NCBI RefSeq assembly: GCF_000004195.4
Contig: NC_030678.2
Coordinates: forward strand, 64,723,378 to 64,787,377
Direction: 5' to 3'
Length of the DNA stretch: 64,000 nt
Origin: Xenopus tropicalis
Lineage: Eukaryota; Chordata; Amphibia; Anura; Pipidae
Shown here: one piece after another, positions 42,601 to 46,555 of the stretch
Layout: the number at the start of each line of letters is the position of its first letter
Position numbering within the stretch: the stretch's first letter is position 1
The notes under the pieces: model-generated
Told to the model about the DNA's origin: nothing
The model's input: the letters and a program-made list of their open reading frames with translations, nothing else
The model's database searches: none
Translations under genes and position numbers: made by a program

Positions 42601-45149
42601 TCCTGGTTAAACTAAAAGTCCCCCCTAGGAAAGGCCCCTAAAGTGATACAGTGCAAAATGTTCAAAAACTGTCTGGCAGTAGAAGTTCCGCTTTGTCCAA
42701 AACGGCTGGCAGTGAAAGGGTTAAAGAGGGGCTTGGATGATCTCTTGAACAAGAGGATATATTATGAAGTTTTACATTAGGAATGGCGTGTTTAAACTAC
42801 ACCTCTCCCACTGCCAGATGTAAGTGTATGGATGAAATGAAAGATAATAAGGACACCCCACATTGGGTGCCAAAGTGAAACCCCCTTTTGGCTGTAAAAG
42901 ACAAAGTCCAGCTAGTGATAGAGAATGGGGTACATTGGACTCCTCCTCCACAGGATGGGCCTTCACTAAGTGGAAGTATTTTGTTAGGAATGCCAGATGT
43001 AGGTGTATGGATGAAATGAAAGATAATAAGGAAGCCAGGAGCTCTTTGCAGCAAAACTGAAATAACATTTAATTTGCCCAAGACTAATGATCCAAGTGCC
43101 GGCTTGATAATACTCATAATTTGAATAAGGTATAGCAAATATTCAGTAGGTACAGTAGATTATATTTCAGAGCACAGATGCACCACCATGGGGAATAGTA
43201 AAGGCAGTATAGCATATACTCAGGGCTGTCCACCTTAAGTCGTCCGGATCCCTTACAGGGATCCCTGGATCAGGGATAGAATATAGCCAGATACCCTTGT
43301 CACTATTGTAGTCCCTTTACTAAGGCAGCAGAGCCTTTAGGAGACTAGTTAGGTACTAACTGACTCACTTTCCTAGAAATTGCTTTAACAGAATTAAACT
43401 GCTCTAGATAACCTCATTCATGGGGTCCCTGTTCCCCGACTTTTCCCTTATACAACTGCGGAAGGCCAAAAAGGAAGATACACCCCTTCTCAAACACTAT
43501 ATTAAAGTGTGGTAGAGAGTGCTCTAACCTATGGGCCAATAATAAAGGTATATGTAAATAGCAAAATAGATACATAAGCTCTAGTCCCAATAGAATGCAA
43601 TATAGCAAGGATATACAATTATTTGCAGCCCACCACCTCTGGATTCAATTAATCCCACGTTCCAACCTTACCACAATAAGCAAAAAAAAGGCATTTTATC
43701 TCTAACAGCCAGAAGAACACAGTAGTCAAACTGTTAAGGGCTGTGTCACACGGGGAGATTAGTCGCCCGTGACAAGGAAGATTTGTTGTGTGCCAACTAA
43801 TCTCCCCGAAATGCCATCCCACTGGCTAGAATGTAAATCGCCGGTGGGATGGCATACACGGCAGCGTGATTTGCCGAAGTCGCAAAAGTTGATATCTGAT
43901 ATATTACATGTGACCAAACACCAGGGCCTGATGGAATTTACCTGAAAGCTTAGTTTAGTTTATGTCATTATTTCTCATTTTCTCTGACTCATTTTTATCT
44001 GGTATGTTACCTATGGGCTGAAGAAAGGTTTATGTAACCCCAGTATTTTAAGAGGGTATCAGCCTAAGTAACTTTGACATCTGTGGTAAGTAAATTATTT
44101 GAAAGTTTGTTAAGGGAACACATTAAACATTTAGTACCGAAGAATGGCATTATAACTAGAAAAGACCAAGGCTTTATAAAAGGTGGCAATTTAATTTGGC
44201 TGCTGCAGTATCCAGTTGTAGATATGATCTACTTGGAAATGACAACGGTTTTGATACATCACCAGATAAACAACTGCTTTCTAAACAAATGACTGTTGGT
44301 CTTGGTAATGTTATTTGTATGTGAATGCAATATTGGTTAAAGGTAATAGTGCGGGCACTAAAGATTTCTGTACTGGGTCCATTTTTATTTAATTTGTCTA
44401 TTAATAACTTGGGACTTGGGGGTTAACATTATTAACAATTTATTGGTGTTTCCAGATGACACAAAACTATGAGTGTCAGTTAATGCCAAACAGGATGTGG
44501 CATCCTTGCAGCAGGATCTTGACAAATTTGCTAATTGACAGATTTCTTTGATTCAATGTTGACAAACATAAGGTTATGCATTAGGAATTTGAACATTAGC
44601 AAGCCAATTATACCCTTTATGGGACTAAGTTAGACAAATACTTGTTGGAGAAGGCTCTAGGGGAACTTATAACTTAACTTCAGTAATCAATGCCAGCCTG
44701 CAGCAGCAAGGGCCAGCAAGATTTTGAAATGTATTAGGAAGGGTATAGGTTTTAATACTTGCATGCTGGTAGGTTATCTTAGTAACTAGATAAGGTGATC
44801 ACACAATAAACTCTTTAATCCATTTTTTAAGTAAATCATGGATTTAGATAAACAAAAAGTTCTAAGATCTGTGTTTGTTAAAAGTATCACTGGGAAAGTC
44901 CAAAACCCATGGTCTATAAATTGGACCAGAAATAAAATTACAAATTTGTTACCAAAAGGTGTGAATTCTGCTTAATAGTGAAGGAGGTTGCAATGTCTAA
45001 TCTTATCTCTCTGATACAGGTGAATATTGAAATAACCAATGGGCAAATAAAATTTACCAGTCTCAGCCTTCATGATTCAGGCATGTATCAGTGTGTGGCA
45101 GAGAACAAGCATGGTACAATTTACACTACTGCTGAGCTTACTGTGCAAG
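3592..45149 (+). CDS. cntn2: contactin-2 (TAG-1/axonin-1), 5' part, coding exons 1-9
   Basis: Contactin-2 is a GPI-anchored neuronal cell-adhesion molecule of the Ig superfamily; in other vertebrates it acts in axon guidance and at juxtaparanodes. Nine exons join in consistent phase into 409 residues: signal peptide (1-18), Ig1 (Cys56-Cys106), Ig2 (Cys150-Cys202), Ig3 (Cys257-Cys302) and Ig4 (Cys344-Cys391). Segments such as [39 protein letters not shown] and [14 protein letters not shown] match contactin-2 closely as I remember the human protein, better than other contactins. Every intron starts with GT and ends with AG. About 39 percent of a protein of about 1040 residues is present; Ig5-Ig6, four FNIII domains and the GPI signal are missing and should lie past base 64000. 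N-glycosylation sequons occur at NGT71 and NLT76. No frameshift or stop was seen, so the gene looks functional. Confidence 0.95.
3926..4070 (+). CDS. cntn2: cntn2 coding exon 2: N-terminus and first half of Ig1
   Basis: Acceptor TTTCTAG (3919-3925), donor GTAACA (4071). Encodes residues 19-66 and two bases of Arg67. It holds the mature N-terminus (GPVFEEQP, matching GPVFEDQP of mammalian contactin-2) and the first Ig1 cysteine (Cys56, [11 protein letters not shown]). Length 145 bp; the two leftover bases join the G at 12640. Confidence 0.93.
4830..5100. mobile_element. degenerate hAT-type MITE, left part
   Basis: Begins GTGATGAGCGAATCTGTCC, the end motif of the hAT-type MITE family that is intact at 30380, 47169 and 49805. 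It continues with the family's TTTGCGAA-type interior and ends without the right inverted repeat. No target duplication can be shown. Confidence 0.6.
5150..5660. repeat. fragment related to the 3' part of the TTAA element at 39454-42720
   Basis: Sequence here (TTCCTGGGGTAAACC, GAAATCTCCATGAAACT, TTCGGGAGATTTGGG, CCTTAGGTTGCTCTAC) runs colinear with 42225-42600 (TTTCTGGGATAAACC, GAAATCTCCATAAAACT, TTCAGGAGACATGGG, GCTTAGGTTGTCC). It is an older, end-truncated copy of the same family. Confidence 0.6.
5669..6004. mobile_element. mariner-type MITE with TA target duplication
   Basis: Inverted ends CAGGAATGGGATCC and GGTCCTATACCTG, flanked by TA (5667-5668, 6005-6006). Four further whole or partial copies occur in the window (3401-3449, 31908-32106, 50813-51141, 51776-52103). 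A (GA)n microsatellite follows at about 6038-6062. Non-coding. Confidence 0.8.
6434..7797 (+). pseudogene. CR1 LINE, 5'-truncated, ORF2 C-terminal part
   Basis: A 1.36-kb 3' fragment of CR1 that starts inside the reverse-transcriptase domain. It reads [13 protein letters not shown], the [16 protein letters not shown] block with Gln for Pro just before it (VQQGS), and FADDAKLC (catalytic DD retained). A TGA at 7361-7363 corresponds to CGA in the intact copy, a C-to-T change at a CpG; reading then continues in frame to 7660. The 3' UTR ends TTTTTTCAACCCTATGTAAC with TATGTAAC repeats, the CR1 tail. Dead on arrival, since a 5'-truncated copy lacks endonuclease and ORF1. Confidence 0.9.
7798..8292. 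other. intronic stretch, unassigned
   Basis: Lies in cntn2 intron 2. Contains short duplicated phrases (TTTCTGGGCACTCTGCCAAA at about 7955 and TTTCTGGGCTCTCTGCCAAA at about 8036), suggesting an old repeat of about 80 bp. No gene seen. Confidence 0.4.
8301..9327. mobile_element. non-autonomous hAT element with 8-bp target duplication
   Basis: Inverted ends CAGTGCTGTCCAACT (8301) and AGTTGGACAGCACTG (ending 9327) are flanked by a perfect 8-bp duplication CCCTACCC (8293-8300 and 9328-9335). CAGNG termini plus an 8-bp duplication define the hAT superfamily. The 1.03-kb interior has no transposase; it contains CAGGCTGTAATCA-type repeats at 8460-8600 and a minisatellite at about 8760-9150. Mobilisation would need a transposase supplied elsewhere. 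Confidence 0.93.
8760..9150. repeat. minisatellite, about 34-bp unit, inside the hAT element
   Basis: The unit contains GGGTAGGGAAGGCAGAGTAT followed by GGCACACACAGGCA and repeats about ten times, with shorter variant units (GGCCAAGTATGGCACACA). Long open frames across it on the minus strand ([18 protein letters not shown] repeats) come only from the array having few stops and are not genes. Confidence 0.9.
9336..9997. other. intronic stretch with a solo MITE end
   Basis: Bases about 9528-9560 (AGGGTTGATTCACTAAAG) match the terminal inverted repeat of the MITE at 21805-22482, so this is probably a truncated relative. The rest is not recognised. Confidence 0.5.
10006..10238. mobile_element. 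hAT-type MITE (TAGTGATGAGC family), older copy
   Basis: Ends TAGTGTTGGG and GCTCATCGCTA, flanked by GTAATAAG (9998-10005) and GTTATAAG (10239-10246), a 7-of-8 match expected of a diverged target duplication. Interior carries the family phrases GGCACGGATTCGCG and TTTCGCCATTG. Confidence 0.8.
10247..10873. other. intronic stretch, unassigned
   Basis: AT-rich intron 2 sequence with no recognised repeat or gene. Confidence 0.35.
10874..11130. mobile_element. T2-type MITE, left part
   Basis: Starts TTAAAGGAATAGTTCACC and carries the family phrases TTCTGAGACAATTTGC, TAGCAGCTATCTGG and CAAACAGGCAGTGG. The right inverted repeat is not present. Bases 11131-11800 beyond it are unassigned. Confidence 0.7.
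11131..11800. other. intronic stretch, unassigned
   Basis: No recognised repeat or gene. The 83-codon open frame at 11133-11384 has no protein features I recognise. Confidence 0.35.
11801..11862 (+). mobile_element. short CR1 3' tail fragment
   Basis: GGTTGAACTTAATGGACA followed by a thymine run and TTACTATGTTACTATG matches the last about 55 bp of CR1 (GGTTGAACTTGATGGACA, TATGTAACTATG), but from a diverged subfamily. Confidence 0.65.
11863..12639. other. end of cntn2 intron 2
   Basis: No gene supported apart from the acceptor at 12631-12639. Bases 12130-12340 are A-rich. A GC-rich patch at 12420-12510 contains short open frames without protein features. Confidence 0.4.
12640..12815 (+). CDS. 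cntn2: cntn2 coding exon 3: second half of Ig1
   Basis: Acceptor TTGATGCAG, donor GTAAGT (12816). Encodes residues 68-125, beginning [11 protein letters not shown] with the invariant Ig tryptophan and two N-glycosylation sequons, and containing the second Ig1 cysteine in [14 protein letters not shown] (Cys106). It is separated from exon 2 by an 8.6-kb repeat-filled intron. Confidence 0.94.
13033..13128 (+). CDS. cntn2: cntn2 coding exon 4: Ig1-Ig2 linker and first half of Ig2
   Basis: Acceptor ATGCCTCAG, donor GTAATA (13129). Encodes residues 126-157, including [10 protein letters not shown] and [15 protein letters not shown] with the first Ig2 cysteine (Cys150). The preceding intron is only 217 bp. 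Confidence 0.94.
13692..14458. mobile_element. composite repeat block, probable Penelope terminal fragment inside MITE ends
   Basis: The outer sequences ACAGATTTATCAAAATGTGA (13698) and TTTTGATAAATCTGCCCTAA (ending 14458) are inverted relatives of the GATTTATC-type MITE ends. Inside, 13870-13930 reads CAACGTTTCAGGGGGCGTAC followed by CCTTTGTCAGG, a phrase type that recurs near 28890 and 52600 next to Penelope reverse-transcriptase sequence. At 14193 CAGGGACGTCAAACTCAATC is a hAT end related to 28200. Boundaries of the nested parts are uncertain. Confidence 0.45.
14459..14865. other. intronic stretch, unassigned
   Basis: Part of cntn2 intron 4. No gene or clear repeat. Confidence 0.35.
14866..15107. 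repeat. GC-rich palindromic repeat
   Basis: Contains inverted segments such as GACCGCATC AACGAGCC GATGCGGTC at 14909-14934 and GATCTGGCC with GGCCAGATA at 14971-14997. Base composition differs sharply from its AT-rich flanks, suggesting a foldback MITE. The long open frames here have no protein features. Confidence 0.5.
15108..16421. other. intronic stretch with repeat fragments
   Basis: Bases 15291-15320 (AGGGGCAGATTCATTCAAAT) are a solo MITE end; 15465-15720 resembles the T2-family interior (AACAATAAAATTGTGGCCTC). No gene. The acceptor of exon 5 is at 16421. Confidence 0.45.
16422..16631 (+). CDS. cntn2: cntn2 coding exon 5: second half of Ig2
   Basis: Acceptor TCTCTTTAAG, donor GTTAGT (16632). 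Encodes residues 158-227. It carries [13 protein letters not shown] (invariant Trp163), [14 protein letters not shown] and the second Ig2 cysteine in [10 protein letters not shown] (Cys202). Frame and phase match exons 4 and 6. Confidence 0.95.
16632..17160. other. intronic stretch, unassigned
   Basis: Between cntn2 exon 5 and the Tc1 remnant. AT-rich, nothing recognised. Confidence 0.35.
17165..18030 (+). pseudogene. dead Tc1/mariner-type transposase
   Basis: Degraded transposase recognisable in shifting plus-strand frames. The segment at 17614-17650 reads [16 protein letters not shown], the Tc1 family block around a catalytic aspartate (usually DNDPKHTS). It is followed by NPIEHA (17718-17735) and then [17 protein letters not shown] (17739-17790), the usual C-terminal order. 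Stops and frameshifts interrupt every frame, so it is inactive. Lies in cntn2 intron 5. Terminal inverted repeats were not located. Confidence 0.8.
18031..18479. other. intronic stretch between Tc1 remnant and L2 tail
   Basis: No recognised gene. GTGTGGGGGAGGAGTGTTGT at 18281-18300 and neighbouring text give short open frames without protein features. Confidence 0.35.
18480..19045 (-). mobile_element. L2-clade LINE 3' end
   Basis: On the minus strand, 19037-18819 encodes the C-terminus of an L2-type ORF2 ([39 protein letters not shown]). The 3' UTR then reads TTGTAAGCTCTACGGGGCAG (inverse of 18705-18724) and the tail ends in the snapback GCGCTTTATAAATAAA at about 18537-18552. A TATG/TGTA microsatellite (18485-18535) follows. 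A same-family copy is at 33170-36030. Confidence 0.8.
19174..19276 (+). CDS. cntn2: cntn2 coding exon 6: first half of Ig3
   Basis: Acceptor TTTCCTTGCAG, donor GTAAGT (19277). Encodes residues 228-261, with [18 protein letters not shown] and the first Ig3 cysteine in FLECFAFG (Cys257). The split Asn262 codon (AA plus T) is completed by exon 7. Confidence 0.95.
19277..19790. other. cntn2 intron 6
   Basis: A 514-bp intron with standard GTAAGT donor and CTATTTTTAG acceptor. No repeat or gene recognised. Confidence 0.7.
19791..19966 (+). CDS. cntn2: cntn2 coding exon 7: second half of Ig3
   Basis: Acceptor CTATTTTTAG, donor GTAAGA (19967). Encodes residues 262-320, with [17 protein letters not shown] (Trp269), [18 protein letters not shown] (Cys302) and GRVIVQ at the domain end. 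Confidence 0.95.
19967..20546. other. cntn2 intron 7
   Basis: A 580-bp intron with GTAAGA donor and a strong polypyrimidine tract at 20525-20546. No repeat or gene recognised. Confidence 0.7.
20547..20683 (+). CDS. cntn2: cntn2 coding exon 8: first half of Ig4
   Basis: Acceptor TTTTTTTCAG, donor GTATAT (20684). Encodes residues 321-366: [18 protein letters not shown], Cys344 in [17 protein letters not shown], and the WLRDGKPL segment. It ends in phase 0 before the largest intron in the window. Confidence 0.95.
20684..21041. other. start of the giant cntn2 intron 8
   Basis: GTATAT donor followed by unassigned sequence up to the solo LTR. Confidence 0.5.
21047..21740. mobile_element. solo LTR with 5-bp target duplication
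   Basis: A 694-bp unit beginning TGTCACGGTCGGCACC and ending TTTTTTGTTACA, with TG...CA termini and a perfect 5-bp duplication ACATT on both sides (21042-21046, 21741-21745). This is the structure left when an LTR retrotransposon recombines between its two LTRs. There is no coding region, so the family (Gypsy, ERV or other) cannot be told. Bases 21540-21720 are strongly GC-rich, with a (GC)n run around 21620. Confidence 0.75.
21805..22482. mobile_element. MITE with GGGTTGATTCACTAAAG ends
   Basis: Terminal inverted repeats of at least 18 bp (AGGGTTGATTCACTAAAG and its inverse at 22465-22482) bound a 678-bp interior rich in GCGTTAA/TTAACGC motifs. A solo end of the same family lies at about 9530. 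The target duplication is ambiguous. No coding capacity. Confidence 0.8.
22495..23480. mobile_element. two T2-type MITEs, probably nested
   Basis: The outer copy starts TTAAAGGATTAGTTCACC (22495) and resumes with GATAGCTGCTGAAATTTCAA near 23408. A second unit runs from TTTAAAGGACAATGAAAGG (about 22926) to TTGCATTCTCCTTTAA (about 23402). The inner one belongs to a different T2 subfamily. Open frames inside are non-coding. Confidence 0.65.
23481..24140. other. intronic stretch, unassigned
   Basis: AT-rich sequence of the giant cntn2 intron. Nothing recognised. Confidence 0.35.
24141..25027 (-). mobile_element. T2-type MITE split by a Harbinger-type MITE
   Basis: Bases 24141-24451 and 24973-25027 are the two halves of a reversed T2-family copy (CCCTAGCAACCCAATAG, then GTAGATTGTCTCAGAAAAG and CATATTAAAAGTTAATTTAA). 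The break is exactly the insertion at 24455-24972, so the latter is younger. Confidence 0.7.
24455..24972. mobile_element. long-palindrome MITE, TAA target duplication
   Basis: Ends GGGGCTGATTTACT and AGTAAATCAGCCCC, flanked by TAA on both sides (24452-24454, 24973-24975), as expected for PIF/Harbinger-type elements. The two arms are near-perfect inverted copies for most of about 250 bp, so a transcript would fold into one long hairpin. Around 24655-24790 a block of about 38 bp (GCGCAACTTTTCGCGTAAG, TTTTAACGCTACGAAAAAT) is repeated at the centre. Confidence 0.85.
25096..26690 (-). pseudogene. old CR1 LINE with an internal inversion
   Basis: From 25346 rightwards the sequence is CR1 ORF2 on the minus strand ([17 protein letters not shown] RT text at 25400-25450, EN-to-RT region up to about 26690). 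Bases 25096-25345 are CR1 on the plus strand, starting at the [14 protein letters not shown] equivalent and ending at the SMQDAA equivalent. The minus part stops at the TVPHR equivalent, directly upstream in the protein, so the plus piece is what an in-place inversion of about 250 bp would leave. A Harbinger-type MITE (25814-26246) interrupts it. Heavily decayed. Confidence 0.75.
25814..26246. mobile_element. Harbinger-type MITE in CR1, TAA duplication
   Basis: Left end GGGGCACATTTATA, right end TAAATGGCCCCC, flanked by TAA (25811-25813, 26247-26249). The flanks CTGATAC|TAA and TAA|GTGTCCCACCCC rejoin into the minus-strand CR1 sequence seen uninterrupted near 58853-58873. Interior is non-coding. 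Confidence 0.8.
26784..28122. mobile_element. 1.34-kb TA-flanked element with ACTCGAGTATAAGCCGA ends
   Basis: Ends CCGTTTATACTCGAGTATAA and TTATACTCGAGTATATACGG, with TA on both sides (26782-26783, 28123-28124), pointing to a mariner-type non-autonomous element. The end motif GGCTTATACTCGAG is repeated at subterminal sites (26848, 28027, 28100). The interior carries duplicated GC-rich blocks at about 26890-27300 and no transposase. Confidence 0.8.
26880..27310. repeat. duplicated block in the TA-flanked element
   Basis: A block containing CTTTGGAGCGAGTTGTGTGC, GAGTGCGCGTTATGCCAG and GACACATGTGGAGGGGT occurs in direct copies starting near 26990 and 27130, with inverted pieces of the same phrase (CTGGCATAACGCGCACTC) around 27178. 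Direct and inverted duplicates produce many overlapping frames that are not genes. Confidence 0.75.
28200..28546. mobile_element. hAT-type MITE, 8-bp duplication, carrying a nested MITE
   Basis: Starts CAGGGGTGTCAAACTCAATC and ends TTGTGTTTGACATATATG, with a perfect 8-bp duplication CCCTAGTG (28192-28199, 28547-28554). A smaller MITE with inverted ends AGGGGTATATTTATC and GGTAAATATACCCTT sits inside at about 28296-28450. A poly-A run (28148-28169) precedes it. Confidence 0.85.
29068..29095. repeat. GGAAAT hexamer microsatellite
   Basis: Four tandem GGAAAT units followed by GCAAAA. Too short for any inference on function. Confidence 0.8.
30380..30739. mobile_element. hAT-type MITE inserted in the Penelope-like element
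   Basis: Ends TAGGGATGAGCTAATCTG and GCTCATCACTA, with a perfect 8-bp duplication ATGATCAG (30372-30379, 30740-30747). Removing it restores the Penelope reading from TTTGATGATCAG into ATGTTCCTCCAAACC, which proves the order of insertion. Same family as 10006, 47169 and 49805. Confidence 0.92.
31441..31907. other. intronic stretch with LINE-like scraps
   Basis: Bases 31500-31800 contain phrases like CTTCTTAAAAGTATCTAGTG and TGTTTCTTCTCCAGC that resemble minus-strand LINE C-terminal coding sequence, but too decayed to assign. Bases 31858-31885 are a solo AAGGGGCAGATTTATCAAAG MITE end. Confidence 0.4.
31908..32106. mobile_element. mariner-type MITE fragment (TACAGGTA family)
   Basis: Right half of the family that is complete at 50813 and 51776, ending GGGTCCAATACCTG with TA following. 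The left half was lost. Confidence 0.7.
32107..33169. other. intronic stretch with an AT-rich foldback region
   Basis: Bases 32110-32520 contain ACGATTTTTTT and ACGAAAAAAATC inverted motifs typical of MITE interiors, without clear ends. Bases 32520-33169 are unassigned. Confidence 0.4.
33170..36030 (+). pseudogene. L2-clade LINE, 5'-truncated and internally deleted
   Basis: Endonuclease remnants start with LTETWL (33587-33604) and run through the [10 protein letters not shown] region. RT text at 34812-35087 includes [24 protein letters not shown] and [14 protein letters not shown]. An internal deletion at 35086 then joins directly to [19 protein letters not shown], removing the YADD segment present in the sister copy at 48301. 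The 3' UTR has ATTGTAAGCTCTGCGGGGCA and ends near TACAGCGCTGCATTTAG (about 36020). Frameshifts are numerous. Family assignment to L2 rests on the STETAL/YADDTQ text and the snapback 3' tail. Confidence 0.82.
36120..37205 (+). pseudogene. CR1 LINE, second subfamily, RT region
   Basis: Reads [33 protein letters not shown] and [20 protein letters not shown], then a frame change at about 36403. It continues with [35 protein letters not shown] and FADDTKLC. Amino-acid differences from the main CR1 are spread throughout ([14 protein letters not shown] against [14 protein letters not shown]), so this is a distinct subfamily. It is truncated by a MITE at about 37206 and by frameshifts at 36960 and later. 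Confidence 0.85.
37206..37405. mobile_element. half of a palindromic MITE (GGGGAGATTAGTCGCCCG family)
   Basis: GGGCTCTGGCACACAGGGAG begins a segment with inverted pairs: GATTAGTCGCCCGCGA with TCGCGGGCGACTAATC, and ATGCCATCCCACCGG with CCGGTGGGATGGCAT. A sister copy is at 43741-43890. Only one arm of the foldback seems present in each. Confidence 0.65.
37410..39449 (+). pseudogene. CR1 LINE, old copy, endonuclease to 3' region
   Basis: From about 37455 (GGTGTATGCTATAAACCACC) the endonuclease reads [14 protein letters not shown] (Asn-to-Lys at the catalytic-loop GDFN). RT text follows at 38757-39300 with [13 protein letters not shown]. An internal deletion near 39268 joins the region before RT motif C-terminus directly to [14 protein letters not shown]. 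The element is interrupted at TTAA (39450) by the insertion at 39454-42720 and resumes at 42721. Many stops. Confidence 0.85.
39454..42720. mobile_element. 3.27-kb TTAA-flanked element with internal tandem repeats
   Basis: The flanking CR1 sequence TTTAATGCC|TTAA and TTAA|AGAGGGGCTTGG rejoins into the CR1 text seen whole at 57494-57512 (TTAATGCCTTTAAGAGGGGC). This proves an insertion with TTAA duplicated on both sides (39450-39453, 42721-42724). TTAA targets suggest a piggyBac- or T2-like transposase. Left end CCAAAAACGTAGGTACTACG, right end ACGGCTGGCAGTGAAAGGG; the ends are not obvious inverted repeats. The interior has an AC-rich zone (39750-39910) and about six copies of a 390-bp unit. No transposase. 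Confidence 0.8.
40130..42250. repeat. about 390-bp tandem array inside the TTAA element
   Basis: ACTTTCCAAAAATATATG recurs near 40167, 40560, 40949, 41037, 41430 and 41823. TGGGCATCAAACTGTTCAGT recurs near 40347, 40737, 41217, 41612 and 41982. Spacing is about 390 bp, with one extra partial duplication of about 90 bp near 40970-41050. Short minus-strand frames repeating HIFLESTHS are by-products of the repeat. Confidence 0.85.
42721..42780 (+). pseudogene. 3' continuation of the interrupted CR1
   Basis: AAGAGGGGCTTGGATGATCTCTTGAACAAG continues the CR1 ORF2 C-terminus broken at 39449 (matches the [11 protein letters not shown] region of the intact copy). Similarity stops near 42780. Confidence 0.8.
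42781..43740. repeat. unassigned repeat block with a 42-bp direct duplication
   Basis: TGCCAGATGTAAGTGTATGG plus 20 more bases (ATGAAATGAAAGATAATAAG) occurs at 42812-42853 and again at 42988-43029. No coding content; family unknown. Bases 43090-43740 are unassigned. Confidence 0.55.
43741..43890. mobile_element. half of a palindromic MITE, second copy
   Basis: Same family as 37206-37405: CACACGGGGAGATTAGTCGC, CCGAAATGCCATCCCACTGG and GGTGGGATGGCATACACGGC in the same order. Confidence 0.7.
43891..44770 (+). pseudogene. very old CR1 remnant, second subfamily
   Basis: Reads as decayed RT: GTAAGTAAATTATTTGAAAG (VSKLFES), a PLLFN-type block at about 44370-44400 and CCAGATGACACAAAACTATG (PDDTKL) at 44452. 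Wording follows the copy at 36120 rather than the main CR1. Numerous indels. Confidence 0.75.
44771..45019. other. end of the 24.3-kb cntn2 intron 8
   Basis: No repeat recognised. The acceptor tract of exon 9 (CTTATCTCTCTGATACAG) closes it. Confidence 0.6.
45020..45149 (+). CDS. cntn2: cntn2 coding exon 9: second half of Ig4
   Basis: Acceptor CTCTGATACAG, donor GTAAGT (45150). Encodes residues 367-409, including [19 protein letters not shown] (Cys391) and the end of Ig4, TAELTVQ. Its phase-0 start fits exon 8, 24.3 kb upstream. It is an isolated exon in a repeat-dense region and would be easy to miss. No exon for Ig5 was found to its right. Confidence 0.94.
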
Positions 45150-45359
45150 GTAAGTTAAGAGTTAGTTTATTATCAAAGGAGAAGGCAACCACATTTTAAT
45201 TTATTTGCCTGGGCATTTGTCCCTCTTGCCCCAAATAAACTATATGTTAGATTTTATGCATTGCCTTTATGTCTATCCCTAATATTCACAAGGTGCTCAG
45301 TATAATATGTAAGTCTAGAATTCCTTACAATAGATCACTATTATAGAGCACAGTCTAGC

Positions 45360-45755
45360 CACACTTCCGCTCCTAGATGTTACACTTATTAACATGCATT
45401 TTCCTCCAATGCCCCTGACTGTAGCTCTCCACTGGTAGCTTTGTCCTTATCTCTCTGCCTTCAAGAGATCTCTAAAAACACATTTATTTAGAGAGGCTTA
45501 CCCTAATCTAGATTAGCAATACCCTGTGCCACACCTCTCACAACTCTGGTCATGCCCATTCCCACAACTTGTGTCTCAACCCTTTCTCCTTGTAGATTGT
45601 AAGCTCTTTTGGGCAGGGCCCTCTTCACCTCTTGTATCGGTTACTGATTGCTTTATATGTTACTCTGTATGTCCAATGTATGTAACCCACATATTGTACA
45701 GCGCTGCGGAATATGTTGGCGCTTTATAAATAAATGTTAATGTAATGTAAAATGT
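45360..45755 (+). mobile_element. L2-clade LINE 3' end, second subfamily
   Basis: C-terminal coding scraps (AAAACACATTTATTTAGAGA) are followed by CTTGTAGATTGTAAGCTC, GGGCAGGGCCCTCTT and the tail TACAGCGCTGCGGAATATG plus GCGCTTTATAAATAAA, a classic L2 3' end. No full domain remains. Confidence 0.75.
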
Positions 45756-46555
45756 AACAAATATCTTTCTCCCTGTTTAGTCTATTTGTCTATCATCTGC
45801 CCTCCAGTAATTATAATTGTTTATCTGAGACTCCAGGCTGGTGTTCTCATTTGCTTAAAATTAAAATACTTTTGATTGCTTAAAATTGTATTAAAATTGT
45901 ATTTTCCTCTTAATCTATATTATACATAAGTACTATAAGTTTCATTAAAGAAGCACCACTAGGTCCTTCTCCATAAGGATTTGCCTACCCATTTCCCTAA
46001 GAATTCCTAACTGATTAGCAGATCGTTTGTAAAGATCCCTCTGCGGGGATGATCAATCCTTACAATCTTGGCCAGTTCTCTTTCCATGTACACAAAAGCA
46101 ACAGACGTTAGATTGGAACAGATGTTTTCAAACTTTTTTGGCTTAAGCCCCTCTTCAAAACTAAGCATTAAAGCTGGCCTTCCAGATCATTATGTCTCCC
46201 ATAATATCCACCATCCAGCCACAGCAGGGGTAGGTTTTAATAAGGGATATTTCATCTGTGTCTGTTTGTGTCCATTTCCATTTATAGTGCACTATTCAAA
46301 AAGACAGCCTAAATTGTGTTTATTTTAATATCCCCCTTGTGAGAAATGTAATCATTTTAGCCCCATATATATCAGTAAAGATGAAAGTGATACAGGTATG
46401 AGTGCACAATGATAATGACTTCGGGCACCTAACAAATTTTTTTTTACCATCCTACTAAAAACGAATTGCTTCAGACTGATTTAGTATAATTAAAATAAAA
46501 GTGGGGGGGATTTGCAGGGACCTCAATAACTACAATATAATTACATATTCTAAAC
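45756..46555. other. intronic stretch, unassigned
   Basis: Low-complexity AT-rich sequence with no recognised gene. Confidence 0.35.
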
